Part shown: in pieces, positions 1 to 12,500 of the stretch
Position numbering within the stretch: the first letter of the stretch is position 1
Layout of the letters: each line of letters opens with the position of its first letter
Source: Fonsecaea monophora
Taxonomy: Eukaryota > Ascomycota > Eurotiomycetes > Chaetothyriales > Herpotrichiellaceae
DNA length: 64,000 bases
Assembly: GCF_001642475.1 (NCBI RefSeq)
Contig: NW_019173975.1
Span: 186,001-250,000 of the forward strand
Reading direction: 5' to 3'
The notes under the pieces: generated by a model
What the model was told of the DNA's origin: nothing
Seen by the model: the letters and a program-made list of their open reading frames with translations, nothing else
Database searches by the model: none
Translations under genes and position numbers: made by a program

Positions 1-1002
1 CAAGTGCGCGGCGAAATTTCTATGACTCACACGTTGGCGGCGGGTGTGTCGAGAGGCGTCCTTCGAGATCTTTCGCCGCGGACCGTCACACCGTTACTTC
101 GCCATGCTTTGAATTGGAGGGCTCGAACTCCGGCTGGTGATGAAGTACCGCTTTCTGCGCTTTCTGGACTTTCCATATCAGTCTCCACGCGGCCAGTGGT
201 TCCTCGTGACACGAAAGACTCTTTCCCGGTGTACGGAGCTGTGCAATGGCTTGGTCCTGTCACAGAGGGGAAGCCATGTGGCGTACCGCGGCCGCATGTC
301 CAGGACGAGTTCTGAATGTGGCTGTAGGTTGCCACGCCACAGCCGCATTCATCCAACTTTGCTGCAGCCGACGAGAAACACGCGGCTGACTGTTTTGATT
401 CATGTCTCTCATTCACCCGATGCACAGAGCATTTCTTTGCGGGTTGACCAGGGTGGACGGTCGGCTTATGTCCTCTGTTTCAGTTCTCTTGACCTTTGTC
501 TCATTCGCATGGTGTCTGTTCAGGCTTCTGACTAGGAAACGGCGGAATTGCTTGAGATTACATGGTGGATCATCAAGATTGCCCAGTTTGAAACTAGCTA
601 GCTCTAACTGGTGCTACTGTCGGCTATTGGCCCTGCGCATCGCTTTTCAAATAGATGGGGGATCTAGGCTTTTTCATGATCTCGGTTTTTTTCCCTCGCA
701 GAAGCAGAGAAATTTCTAGGCGGACATGGGGGTCGATCTGCTGATATCTTCTGGGCATGCTTCTAATTCTTTGCTTCAAATCGTGTCGTTCCTTGAAAGA
801 AAAAAACCCCTCTTGTGCAAGGCGTTGTTTGAGACAGCCATCCATTCGTTCTTTTTGATTCCTGCAGTTCTACTTTCCACTACGTCGACATTTGTACTCG
901 ATACTCCTCACTGAGTGATTGCTTCCAGTCTAAGCTTGTGAGACCGAATCCTCAACATTCAAAATCCAGCCATCAGTCCCGCTGCGGTCGATCCCTCCGA
1001 TA
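1..1002. other. no supported gene
   Basis: About 1 kb before the first gene. Several short overlapping open frames exist on both strands, but none resembles a family I know and none has a convincing splice structure. The right end is probably the promoter and 5' leader of the GPI-protein gene that starts at 1003. Confidence 0.5.
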
Positions 1003-1924
1003 ATGAGATTTCCGGCAAAGCTCCTCTTACTGAGCGCGTCTCTCGCTACCCATGTTCTTGCCCAGGCGAGAATCGCCTTTACTTCCGTCCCTGCCGTGGT
1101 AGTTGCTGGACAGTCCTATAAGTGCGTACATCACAGTTCCGCAAAGAGTCTGGGAAGAATAAACTATGCTGAGAACTCGAACTGCTTAGTATTTCTTGGG
1201 CCGGCGGCGATGGTTCGCCTGTCACAATAACACTTCGAGAAGGGGACCCGGATGACCTCAAGACGATCGCGACTTTGGCAGATAGTGTGACGGAAAACTC
1301 CTTTGTGTGGAATGTCTCGCTGAGCTTGGCGACTGCTTCGTATGTGGCGTCCTCACCTCTTCACCCACATCGCACAAGGTCGAATTTCTGACAGGCGTCG
1401 ATCACAGGGACTATGCCCTCCAGATTACGCAGGGACAGGACTCGATCAACTACAGCGGCTTGTTCTCGATCGCGGGTGGAAGTGGGACGTCGACAATCTC
1501 ACTCTCGGGGTTGACCACACCCACGTCCTCTGGCAATGCTACTGCTAGCCTGATCAGCCCCACGAGCACTGGAATCGCTTCGTCGGGGAGAAGCACCATA
1601 TTTGCAAGCAATATGACTTTCAGGTGAGTTTGCCATCCAACACGTGTCTTGTCGGTGTTCAGCGAAACTGAGTTATACCTCACAATTAGCTCCGCAACCC
1701 TGTCGTCCACCTCGAGTTCCAGCTTGATTCCCGCTGTGACCGAACATATGACCTCCTCTTCCTCTTCCCTGTCCTCCAGCAGTACGAGCCAACCGAGCTC
1801 CACATCGGAGGCACCTACAGCTGCGGCTACGACAACGGTGCCAGATGCTGGGGCTGCTGGGCAGTTGGGTAGCTCGGCGGCACTGGTGCTGGGCGTCTTT
1901 GCTGCAGTCATGTTCTTGAGTTAA
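1003..1924 (+). CDS. Ser/Thr-rich GPI-anchored cell wall protein, Kre9/Knh1-like N-terminal domain
   Basis: Four exons inferred: 1003-1121, 1190-1339, 1408-1623 and 1690-1924, giving 239 residues. The frame closes at every junction. Residues 1-21 are a signal peptide ending in HVLA. Residues of about 25-113 resemble the small Ig-like domain of Kre9/Knh1-type fungal wall proteins: the stretches ISWAGGDGSPVTITL, FVWNVS and SDYALQI are typical, and the last is rebuilt only when the second intron is removed. From about residue 115 the chain is almost entirely Ser and Thr, as expected for an O-mannosylated stalk. It ends in a hydrophobic tail (ALVLGVFAAVMFLS) after a Gly/Ala-rich stretch, which suggests a GPI anchor. 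The likely site is the plasma membrane or wall, but the molecular role of this family is not settled. The ATG at 1003 is chosen because the signal peptide begins there. Confidence 0.8.
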
Positions 1925-2797
1925 TCAAAAAGGGACTCCGTTCAGGTTCTTGGGCTGAGGAATTCCTGGGAAGCCATTAATTAGAGCAAACCGTCTGGTT
2001 GGAAATACCATAATTTTGTCCCCATCTCCCGTTTCCCAGAATTATGGACAATGCGTCACTTTGGATTTTACCCCTGGCATTAGCGTCAACCTACCGAACA
2101 TCTTTTCCCCAGAAAGGGGTTAGGGGAAGACACACGCCCCCAAAGACGGTCGACTGAAGCCACTTCTCTCGTTAGTTAGGCGCGGTGCCCGACGCGTGGG
2201 TGGACCGGGTTTGCCTGTTGACACGTCCCCCCCGGGCTGCTAGGCTGCTAGGCTGTTGGGCCGCTTGGCTGTCCGAACCTCCCGGGCGTTGCTGACCGGG
2301 CCATCTCCACTAACCCAAACGGCTGATCTCAAATAACAATAAATGCCATCATCACAAATCTGGGACAGGAGTCTGTCTTTTCGGTCTGTACCTTTTCGCT
2401 GATACACAAGAGATCTTTCGTTTTTTTTTGTGGTCGCGTGAATCAATCACGACTGCTACCTGCGATTGCTCCCTAAGCCAGAAAGCGCTCACAGCAGTCG
2501 CCGTTACCATCACACCTGCCTCGAATTTTCTACTCTTCCAGTTGTGAGATCGCAGTTGACCGATCAGGGCGTGTCATGAGGAGGAAGTCACGTCTTTCAA
2601 AAACTTCCGCAACTCCAGTAAACGCAGGGCGGGATATTTTTTTGGGTATGTACCCAACTACCTGCATCACGACTCTCGGCTGGGGGCCGGCTTTCAGCTG
2701 TGTCTACACATTCAACAATCCCCTGAACCACGCTGACTCAGTCTTTCCGTCAGGGCCGTCATCACCCACACTTTCTGATGTGAATACGATATCGACC
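1925..2797. other. intergenic region and 5' leader with a possible leader intron
   Basis: No gene is seen at 1925-2575. A short direct repeat of an element close to GGCTGCTAG lies at about 2235-2260. An ATG at 2576 is in frame with the downstream coiled-coil gene. Between them is a plausible intron at 2646-2753: donor GTATGT, branch-like GCTGAC, acceptor CCGTCAG. Removing it keeps the frame. The stretch may therefore be either leader or N-terminal coding sequence. Confidence 0.4.
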
Positions 2798-3895
2798 ATG
2801 CCCGAAGTGAATGGAGTCGTCAAGGAGCAGAGTCAACCAGACGGGGTACGCCCTGCTCAGGGCCGAGTATCCAGCGCTTCTATGATGCGTTCAGGTACAG
2901 TTACGCATCCTGTATGTGCTGCTGTCCCATTAGCTGACCAAGGGATAGTTTTGTCCTCTTCCGAGTCCTCACCCTCGTCTGAGTCCGTACCTTGGTCCTC
3001 GGCGATCGGTCACGCCGGCACTGGGAAGTCAGGCAGAGTAATCGAGCGACTTCAAGGAGACATTGACCGCCTACGGCGCGAGAAACAACTGCTTAAGACG
3101 CGGCTCGAGGAAGCGGAGAAAGAGAATGAGACCTTGAAGACACGGAACCAATCACTGCAGGATCGGGCGAGCAACTACGAGCAGTCTCACGAAGCAAATC
3201 TTCGGCAACTGACACGCAGGGAGAGGCAAGTCGAAGAGCTCCGTGAGGAGCTGCGGAAGGAGAAATTGAAAACTACAGCTGCCGAAGCCCAAGCTGCTGC
3301 AGCAGCTTCAAATGAGGAGGTTTGGAGAGATCACGCCAGCCAGGCAAAGGCTCTTGCCGTTCAAAAAGAAGTAGAATACGAAACCGTGGTGGCATGTCGG
3401 AAGGTGGATTACGATCGACACCAAAGTGGGTTGGACAAGATCAGGTCCAGTTTTGATACTTTACTACGGAGACAGCAAGATGATCTGGACAAGCAACAGA
3501 AATTGGAAATCATCGCCGAGCAGCAGCGGCAGACTATTGCCCAGCTCGAAGAGCTCACCAAGAGACTAACGACGAACTTCAAGGCCTACAGATATGAAGT
3601 CGACGCTGCCATCTCGGAACTCCGTCACGCCGCAATCAACAATGATCAAGCATTGACTCAGAAGCTGGATGAAATGACCGAAGTGACAGGAAGGATGCGA
3701 TGGGTCATGAAAGTCGACGATATTGTCAATCATAACCATCCCGATCCGGTACAAGAACAACTTCAGCTTTCACGAAGAGATCGTGTCTCAAGACCACCTT
3801 CTGCGCACGATGAATTTTCGAAGAGAAGCCGCAGCCCTACGAAGAATGTGCTCACCAAACATAGGCGGAAGGAGTCTGCGAAGGCTTCTAGATGA
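2798..3895 (+). CDS. coiled-coil protein resembling fungal SHE3-like proteins
   Basis: The frame codes for 365 residues from the ATG at 2798, which sits in a good fungal context (GACCATGC). Residues of about 1-80 are Ser/Pro-rich and probably disordered. Residues of about 85-300 form a long coiled coil rich in Glu, Lys, Arg and Gln (for example RLRREKQLLKTRLEEAEKE). The C-terminus is basic and Ser/Arg-rich (KRSRSPTKN). The pattern, including SNYEQSHEANLRQLTRRERQ and ending near MRWVMKVDDIVN, matches my memory of mould proteins annotated as 'SWI5-dependent HO expression protein 3'. In yeast, She3 is an adaptor linking mRNA cargo to a type V myosin. That role in this organism is an inference. 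An alternative start at 2576 with an intron at 2646-2753 would give 403 residues. Confidence 0.6.
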   Translation: MPEVNGVVKEQSQPDGVRPAQGRVSSASMMRSGTVTHPVCAAVPLADQGIVLSSSESSPSSESVPWSSAIGHAGTGKSGRVIERLQGDIDRLRREKQLLKTRLEEAEKENETLKTRNQSLQDRASNYEQSHEANLRQLTRRERQVEELREELRKEKLKTTAAEAQAAAAASNEEVWRDHASQAKALAVQKEVEYETVVACRKVDYDRHQSGLDKIRSSFDTLLRRQQDDLDKQQKLEIIAEQQRQTIAQLEELTKRLTTNFKAYRYEVDAAISELRHAAINNDQALTQKLDEMTEVTGRMRWVMKVDDIVNHNHPDPVQEQLQLSRRDRVSRPPSAHDEFSKRSRSPTKNVLTKHRRKESAKASR

Positions 3896-4671
3896 AGGGT
3901 TTTCTGAGATTAAAGTGTTGCACAGGATTTGACATGACTATACGAAGTGATGATTGCAACATACATAAAAACGGTTAATACAAAACCCCTATTCCTGCCA
4001 CTCAGTGTTCAAGACTGAGCTGTCGGCTCGGATTTGTCAAGAACGTGCCCTGAAATCTACCTTTCATCGTAACCGTGAGATGTGCCTGAAGGACTCCCGC
4101 TGAACAACAAACCGCAGCCCTATTTGCCTTGCAAACAATCCTAACAACGGCGAGCAAGCAGGCTAGAAACGTGCATCGGAACAAAGGGAGGCTGCATGGA
4201 CAAGATAACGATGGTAGCATACTAGCATGGGATGTTCGCTCTGGATGAAAAAAGAAAGGCAACGCTTGTCCCATCAGTCATAAGCTTATTGCTCCCACGT
4301 CAGGTCAGATACCATCTTCACCTCTTTCACCTGAATATCCAGTAACGACAAATATTCACCACCACGAGTGCCACTCGCTGCTTTACAAACACTCACGAGG
4401 CTGAGATGCTCCTTCGCGAGAGCATAACTCTCGGTGAAATATTTTTCCGCCACACAACCCTCATCTTCGTCCACTCACCAGAAGCCACTACCCAGGCGGT
4501 GTCCCTGAAGAAGGTCGCTTTACCTCTTCCAGCATAACAGATCATTGTATCCAGTACCCCTACGGCAAATAATGGTCGATTCCTTTCTCCTGTTCTCCTC
4601 CTGAGGCACTCTTTCCTAGCCGCAAGGCTGAGGAAGCACCCTGTACTCGGTACAGGGATCTGCTGGTGGAA
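3896..4671. other. no supported gene
   Basis: Intergenic DNA between two genes on the same strand. Short minus-strand frames at 4002-4274 and 4393-4812 have no recognisable content, and the second overlaps the 5' exons of the next gene. The region probably holds the 3' UTR of the coiled-coil gene and the promoter of the next one. Confidence 0.5.
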
Positions 4672-7600
4672 ATGGCGACGAAGAAGACGATCATGCTGGG
4701 GTCGCTCCACGAATTCAGCGAGCTGGCAGTGAGTTTGAGCTACCTTGAAATCAACCTTTGCACCCTGACTGACACTTTCCATCAAGTCAAAGGAGCTGAT
4801 CCAAAATGACAAGTACGCCTTCCACGCCTGAATTTTGAATCCAGCTCAAAGTCAGCACAAACTAACAGATTGATGTAGAGATACTCGTCATGACGCCGAG
4901 GCTGCGGCATTCTTTTACTTTGATGCACCCAATCAGGTTTGTGTCGTGGGGTTCCAGGAGGACTGGAATACAGCTAATAGCTGACCTTTCATAGGTATTC
5001 TGCGCAGAGATCAACAGCGAGGATCAAGGCACAATGCCACAATTTCTTAGCCGTATGGCTGGATACATCGAGTACCACCAATCTTTCCAGCCCGGCTTTG
5101 ACGACGAACCTCGGATTCGTCCTGTGGAAGGCACGGTAATGACAGACATCATCCCAGAGGCATACGACGAAGAGGCCGCCGAGAAAAACATTTTGCTACA
5201 ATATCAGTCCGATGAGGAATCCAACGACCAGGACGCACTGGACGGCCTGGTTCACCTGACCACCTATTGGCAGCCTGCGAAGGGGAACATCGGCATACTT
5301 CCACCCATGTACGCAAAAGACATCACCCGAGTGACAGGCTCATCGCTCTTTGCGGAAGAAGCAGAAAAGCGATATCGAATCTTCCAAGGAGACTTCAATT
5401 TGGCTCGTGAAAAGCTTTTGAGGCTTGAGCCATTGCTTGTAAGATCTCTGAAACTCGTCTAGTGTTTGTCGCTGATATTTTGTTCAGGAAATCTTCGAGA
5501 AACAGTCTGGCAATCAGTCTTTCCCAGCGGTCGGCAACCTCCTCGTTTGGCCGCCGAACCACCCAGATTCTAGGATAGAGTTTGTGACCATGGACTTGGA
5601 CCACCCTGGCTACCAACGTGTAGTCGTCAACAGAATGGAACACAATCTCTCGAGGAAAGTCATTGGGGAACTTCGTCTTTGGAACTCAAAGACGCAGGAA
5701 TTCTATACACCTCGAAATCTCCAAAAAGAAGCCAAAAAGCCAACACCCACACTACAGGCCTCGAGGCTCTGGGATACAGAAGTCTATACAAGCTTTGGAG
5801 ATCCGAGGAATATGGACCCGATCATCACCTCCAATCCGGACTCGGCAGACTCTGGTGACCCTGTTCCGCCTCAGGAACGCCCTGATCCTAGAATTGCCGC
5901 CTGGACGACCAATGTTGTGCAATCAGCGAACCCGGACATCGCCCCAGAGGCACCAATGGACTCTGTGGCGCCGACACGCCGTAGAGTCGCCATAGAGTCT
6001 GATAGCGAGGATGAAGAGCCGTCTGTCCCTACGTCTGAACCTCTCCACTCTCCCACCAAAGAGGTCACAGACACCCGGTCCCATCTGCAGACAGAGAGTG
6101 AAGATCTGATGGACGACAAAAGTCAAGGTGCTCAAAATTCGGAATCTCTACTGCCACCCCTGCTAGCTAGCAACGCAAACGAAAGCACTCTGATCGATGT
6201 ATCGGAAGCGGTCAATACGGACCGCGCTGAACAAGGATCCCATGCACAAAACCGAACTCTAGATCTTCTTGACGCAGCATCTGAAGTCAATGTCATTGCA
6301 GCAACGGTTCAACTTGGATCTCTGCACCAAAAGAATCACGACGACCCAAATTTATCAGAAGGACTGGCATACAATCCGCCGTCTCAGTCCGATGCTGGTC
6401 TCAGTAGCGCAGCCACATCCTATCGTCAAGCAGAAGAGCCAATCGAGGCCGAAGAGATTTCATCTTCGGCTACAGATATTGCATCTCTCGTTCCAGAGGC
6501 CCCGAGTACGTCGCCACTTACAAGACCTCTCCATTCTGGTGAATACGGGCAGGGATTTCCAACACGGTCGTTCCGGGGCCAAAGAGGTCTTCATGGCTAC
6601 CGAGGGCCGACCAACACCCGCTATCGTGGAGACAGTCGTCGCGGGACGGGTCAAGCCCACGATTACAGTCAAAGTCAACGCGTGGCGCAGCCAGAGGGAT
6701 TTCGATCTGGGGAACCTGCAGGCGAATTTGATCAGCGAGGATATGGAAGGCCACGTGCCAGATACTTGTTTGATAGAGCAACAAGAGGCCAAGGACATCG
6801 TAGGCCGCGAGCGCGAACTACTTACGGCACTCTTGTCGACCTGGGGCCTCCTGCAACCAGTGGAAGGACTTCTACTGCGCCCCCAGGGTTGGATTGCAAT
6901 GTCCCGCTTCTGCCTGCGCAAGCCACCAATACTAATTTCAACCAGGAAAACAGTCTCGGGGAGCCGGTTCCACCAAGAAGTGCACCATCCGAGCTGCATG
7001 CTCGCTCCAGCGTGACATCTCGATCGTCGGCGTCGGGATTGTCTCGACTGAGATTCAGCGAAGCGGGATCCGATTACGTTACAAGATTCATTCCGACATT
7101 CGACCAATCTGCTGCGAGAGAAAGGAGCATACAGCAGGTGCAGGAGGCGATAGCAGCGATGAATAAGAAGGCGGAGGAAGAGTCGCCCAGATTCCATTCT
7201 ACAATGCGACAGCAGGGCAAGAATCCTGGAAAGACGTCTAATAAGCAAGAAACAGAGACACAGAAGAAGGCACGCATAGCTGCGGCATTGGCAGACGCAT
7301 ATCCAACCTCAAAAAATGTTCCACCAAGGTCACGGACAGCCTCTCCCAAGCCAGACGAGATGAGCAAGTGGAAACGACAGCAACTAAAAAAGCATTCAGC
7401 CATGTCTGGGGCATATCCAGGGACTGTCGCAAATGAACTTCGAGCGGTACAGACGACAAAGCTCATCTCTCTTTTGGAGCCAGCATTTGAGATTGGCAGA
7501 GCTTTTAGCGGTAAATTGACGTTTGAGCTACAATTTGGCCAAGTTCTTATCACACCGGGCCAGCAGTTGCGCGACCGAACACAGCATACTGTTGACGACT

Positions 7601-8865
7601 GGAGCTCATACTTTGACTGTCGTCCCGGATCAGCTCATACCTCTTCCAGTTTCACCAAGATCCTGACATCCAACGGTGCTGACATTGACCGAGTTTTTGA
7701 GTTGAAGGGTAGCATTGGGAATGGCACTGGCAAGCTTTGGAACCCTAACCCTGGTCCGCAGTCGGTCAGCTACGAGTTCCATTGCCAAAGTCGTTTCAAC
7801 GAAGATTTCCAGATCGTCATAAACGAATCTGGAAAGTACGAGTTGCGAAAAGGTCTAGTCACGGTCGGCGATGTCAACATACATGTCCCAGCTCAGGTAT
7901 GGGATCTCTCTGCCACACTGACAGGTCCTTTGAACTGGCTGGATCCTTCGGAGACTGTCGCTCAGAGTATCAGTGCCTTTGTCGAGTCTCTCCACGTCTT
8001 GCCCGGGCGCAATAAACTGCTCCTGGTATTTCGACAGCCCAACGACCATGAAATCCAGGTTCGCAACCTCATTGTAAGGCGGGAGAGTTACCACAGCACC
8101 AATCGTCCGGATGGACGGGATATCCTGCTCAAGGTGACAGAGGCAAAGAATCTTCAATTTCGAGTGCACCCAGAGGATAAGAGACTCTGGCAAGGCTACG
8201 AAGGCTTCGAAACCGCTTACAAAGACTTCGCAGACGGCGGTCACATCCACTATGAAATGTCTCTTGTTCATACTGGAATCAATGACGCGCTCAAGCGGAA
8301 TGAGTCCCTAGAGATTGGGGAGCTTACTGACGCGAAGAGCACCGGAAAATCACTCCTTGATCACTCTGTCATGCGTTCCATGCTCGACATTGGCGTTCAG
8401 ACGGTCTCCAAGATGGATTTCGTCGGGATGCGAAATTATGGCACACAACAACGCCTGGCAGACAAGGCCCAGAAAGATTTTGAGCAGCTCGAAGCAGTCC
8501 TCGGCCCTAAAGCACAGACCATACTGAAGCTTCCCACCGTGGCTCGAGATTCTTCTCAGGCCCTCAGTCGACCTTCGTTGCTTAAGAACAACAGCGGCAC
8601 TGGCGGTGGAGGATCGGTTGTGCCACAATACGTCCCCGGCGTCCGCATGAACACCGAGGCCCAGGTTATGATTGATGAGACGGGCCGGCGCTACCGGCTG
8701 GGTCTGGGTGGTGCGAAGATCCCTCTCGTTGACGACGAAAAACTCTCTGGCTCTGGCGAGTCGGTCATACCCGATGATAGCGCAAGTCAAGCCGGTGCAC
8801 CGAGAGCACGACAGTCCACGCCAATAGGATATAAATCAACGGAGCGACAGGCGGGCTTTTGGTGA
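4672..8865 (+). CDS. large, mostly disordered protein of unknown function (1318 aa)
   Basis: Five exons inferred: 4672-4728, 4793-4812, 4879-4936, 4995-5438 and 5488-8865. Every junction has GT-AG ends and the frame is kept. The second exon is only 20 nt. The protein starts MATKKTIMLGSLHEF. Residues of about 1-225 look folded (for example AEAAAFFYFDAPNQ). Residues of about 230-850 are low complexity, rich in Ser, Pro, Glu and Gln, with an Arg/Gly-rich patch at about 545-640 of the kind seen in RNA-binding proteins. Residues of about 900-1210 look like a second ordered domain (for example VPAQVWDLSATLTGPLNW). I do not recognise a family. An RNA-related or scaffold role would be a guess from the RG patch alone. 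It is convergent with the NACHT-ankyrin gene to the right. Confidence 0.75.
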
Positions 8866-9533
8866 AGGAGACGAAAGGGGGAAGACTACTCTCGGGGCAG
8901 GACTGTCAGAGAGACTCCAAGAGACAACCATCACATGGTGATCGACGTGCTTTGTGTACTGGGATGGATTTGTATGACAGCTCTTCCCCGTTCTTTCTTG
9001 TTTGCTTGTTTTTTGTACGACTACGACTGAATGGAAGGGAGGGACACTAGGCATATTCGCTTTTGGAATGCTCTCTCTCTTTCTCACTCTCTCCGTGGGG
9101 TTTCTTAGCTTCTCGCCTTCGGTGAGAAGGAATATCTTGTTTGTTTGGTTCGACCCCGAAGAACGGCAGGGCGATCGCAGGCATACGCGATGCGATTGGT
9201 CGGTCGATACCGCGGGAAACAATTCACTTTTTGTGTTACTCACGACTGTTGATGATCCATGTACAACAACCTCGAGACTGCCCAGGCACCGGGCGTGTGG
9301 AGTTCCTTTTTCTCTCCCTTCGGATTGCAGAGACGAGGAGACAGAGAGACACAGAGACAGACAGACAGACAGACAGACAAGTGATAGGAAGATACAAGAG
9401 GGCCAGCCAGACAGATTCAGATGCAGGTCTGGTAGCTCCAGCCTGGATTCGAGAATAAATCTGTACCATTAGCTGGTCCATTTCTCTGACAAGCCGAAAA
9501 AAACAGAGACTCATCGTCCTTGTCCCACTTGGT
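8866..9533. other. convergent 3' intergenic region
   Basis: The 3' ends of two convergent genes flank this stretch. It contains T-rich and TC-rich tracts and a short CAGA microsatellite. I see no gene. Confidence 0.6.
9352..9379. repeat. CAGA microsatellite
   Basis: About six tandem copies of the tetranucleotide ACAG/CAGA, preceded by an imperfect purine-rich AGAGAC run. It lies in the intergenic region between two convergent genes. Confidence 0.9.
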
Positions 9534-12500
9534 TCACGTCGTTATTATCCCCCTTGCGCTCCCTTCTGGCTGGTTTGTGTTGCTGTTGTTGTCTTCGATA
9601 GCACCGTCTAAAGCGTCCCGGACCTCTCCGAGAGCGAGCGCATCGGCGTTGTCCCTGGTTTGCGTGTCGCCGGTGGCCGCAATGTGCTCGCCCGCGCTGC
9701 TTCGTTTCTTTTGTTTGGTCTTCCGCGCTTCGGCCGCCAGGAACGCGCACACCTCGAGGTGCGCCGATCGCTCGGCCCACATGCCTGCCGTCATGCCCTG
9801 GCGGTCCCTGGCCAGGACGTCGACGCCATGCTCCAGTACGAGCATGCGCACAATGCCAATGTCGTTCTGGTGCGCGGCGATGTGCAGGGCCGTCATGCCG
9901 CGCTCGTTCATGGCCGCAGGGTCCGCGCCGGCAGATAGCAAGCGGCGGACCACGGCCACAGAGTGGGACGATGCGGCCTTGTGCAAGGCCGTTTGTTTTG
10001 TATTCGTCAACGTATCGACGCGTGCCCCGTGAGACAAACACAGCTCTACCAGCTCCAAGTTCCCCGTCGAGGCAGCGATGTGCAGAGCACGCCATCCGTG
10101 GTAGCCCACCGATTCGACGGATGCGCCGCGCTGGAGGAGGAATTCCACAATACGTGTCTGATTTTCTTGTATTGCGACGTGGAGGGGTGGTTGGCCGTCT
10201 TCGTCGAGCGAGGTGAGCGACTGCGGATTATTGTCCAAAAGGGCACGCACTGAAGGCAGATCGCCCTTTTCGATAGCTGTGGTGAGCCGGTTTGCACTGC
10301 TGGGTGTAGTAATACCTTGAGCTTGCCACTCTGCAGCCCGGAGATACTTGTGAATGTCGTAGTGGGCGGTAAAGAAAGCGACGACTCGCGGAGTAGAACC
10401 TTTTCGATCTTGGACGAAGAGTTGAGCGCGTCGGTGGTCCGGATCGGTGTTTTGCTCGAGAAGTGTCCTTACGGCTTCAATTTGACCTGACCGCACTGCG
10501 AGATGTAATGGAATGTTGCCTTTGTAATCGGTCGCCAGCACGTTGGCGCCTCGCTTCAGGAAGAAAGCAACTGTCTCTGTATGTCCGCCTCGAGCTGCAC
10601 GATGCAAAGGAGTCCATCGTTCTCTACCTTTATGAAACATACTTCCCCCATTCTCCAGGAGGAAAGCCACCACATCAGTAAAGCCACTTGTTGCGGCATA
10701 ATCGAGAGGACAGAGGCCCTCCTTGTCCCTGACGTGGACGACGGCGCCGGAAGCAACTAGCAACTTGACAATGGAGATATAGCCACGAAAAGCGGCAAGG
10801 TGTAGAGCAGTTGTTCCCTGGTTATCGATGGCGCCAACCAAAGCTCCTGCCTGGAGAAGTGTGCTGACCATTTCTTCGTCTCCTTGCTCAACAGCCTTGT
10901 GCAAGGCTGTAAAGCCTCTTGGGCCGGGATGATCCAGCTGATCACGTCCGTATTTGAGAAGTAGCTTCACAATCTCAAGCTGACCGTATGATACTGCGAG
11001 ATATAACGGAGTACTCTGACCGCAATTCGTGTCCAGCAAGTTGGCACCGTTTGCAACCAGAATTTCCGCAACCTCCTTGTGGCCGAAAAAAGCTGCTTCG
11101 TGCAGAGCTGTGTTTCCGTACACGTTGCGCACGCCTAAGCGTAGATTATGTCGATTTTCCGCAATCAGGATCTTCAGAAGCTCGCTAAGCCCAAATCCTG
11201 CTGCCAACGAGATCCCGGCACCACCAGAATAAGCCCACGCCCAGGCTTTGTTGGCCCAGTCCCGGAGGTCTGGAGATCGAAAATCCCGGACTCTGGCGAT
11301 GGTGTGCAAGCAGGTACTGTTAGAAAGAAGTGCAAGGGCCAAGTCCTTGATCTCCCCGGCGGGAACGCTGTAAGCATGGTGGCCCCATTCGAGCGCTGCA
11401 TACTGCAGGAATGGAACATCCTCCAGTGCGTTCGCGAAATCTCTACGGTTCTTATATGGCAGATCTCTTGTTGAATCCAGCATCATGTACTGAAGACAGA
11501 TCTTGGTAATGACGAGGTTGGCATCGGTGAAGAGACCGTGGTCGTGCTCACGAAGATATTCCTCAAGTGAGTGATGCACCAATCGTATAATTGAACTCTC
11601 ATAGTCCACCTCGACTAGCCCGCAACAGCAGTCGATAAGCATCTTCACAGAGGGGAGATTGTCCCTGTCGAGATCATGGTCCTCGGGCCGTAATGCCATG
11701 GCATGCTGCAGCTCCCGCACAGTCATCGGTCTCCTGGCGTGGGACACCCACATCAATGTTCTAAACGCAAGGTCGCGTCTTGCCTTGGGCAGGGTAAAAA
11801 TTCTCTGAATGGTTGATTGGAAGGCATGAGTCAAATCAGTTGAGAGATGAAGTAATGCTCGCCTGACATCTGCCTTCGTAATCTGGTCTAGAATAGTCTT
11901 TATCTGCAGAGCCGGGAGTAGAAACATGCCATTGGCATTGGTGCATAAGGTATTGAGCACATGTTCCTTGAGCTTGTCATCCATCAAATACTCGGACTCT
12001 GGCTGCTCCATTATCGTTCGGGCGAGAAACTGCCGGATATCCCCAGGGTTCGCCAGGATATCAATTGTCGAAGGTTCATGAAACTTGGTCATGAGATCAA
12101 GGACATGCGGTCTTAGAGTGGCTAGCACCTTCACTGTGCTTCCAGGAGAGTTTCTAATGGCATCGATAACCTCGAAAAGGCCTGAACGCTGGGTCTGAAC
12201 ATCGGCTTCGTCGAGAGCATCGACTATGATAAAACAACGGCTGAAGGTTGCCACCACGCGGCGGATGATCTTCAGCAAGTCATGATACCAAGTTTGATCT
12301 TTGACAGCATTCCGAGTGCGTCGATAGAACTCGGAAACAGCGGAAGGGACCACTTCGCCGCGGGAACTGAGTTGGCGTAGGAGCGATCTTGCAAAACTCG
12401 ACGGATTCTGCGACTGCTGGTCGGAGTAGTCGTAGTAGTAGAAGGCTATGGCGACATCATGGTCTTGAAATTTGCTGCGCAGGTAGTCAACAACATGAGA

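Noticed and set aside
100..140. GGAGGGCTCGAACTCCGG resembling a tRNA T-arm
   Set aside because: It forms only a 4-bp stem with an 8-nt loop and has no other tRNA arms around it.
6269..7015. A 248-residue frame in the +2 phase within the large disordered gene
   Set aside because: It overlaps the 1318-residue frame, which continues through with clean splicing at its 5' end. The composition is typical of an alternate frame of a low-complexity region.
6460..7248. A 262-residue minus-strand frame
   Set aside because: Antisense shadow of the same disordered gene, with no motif.
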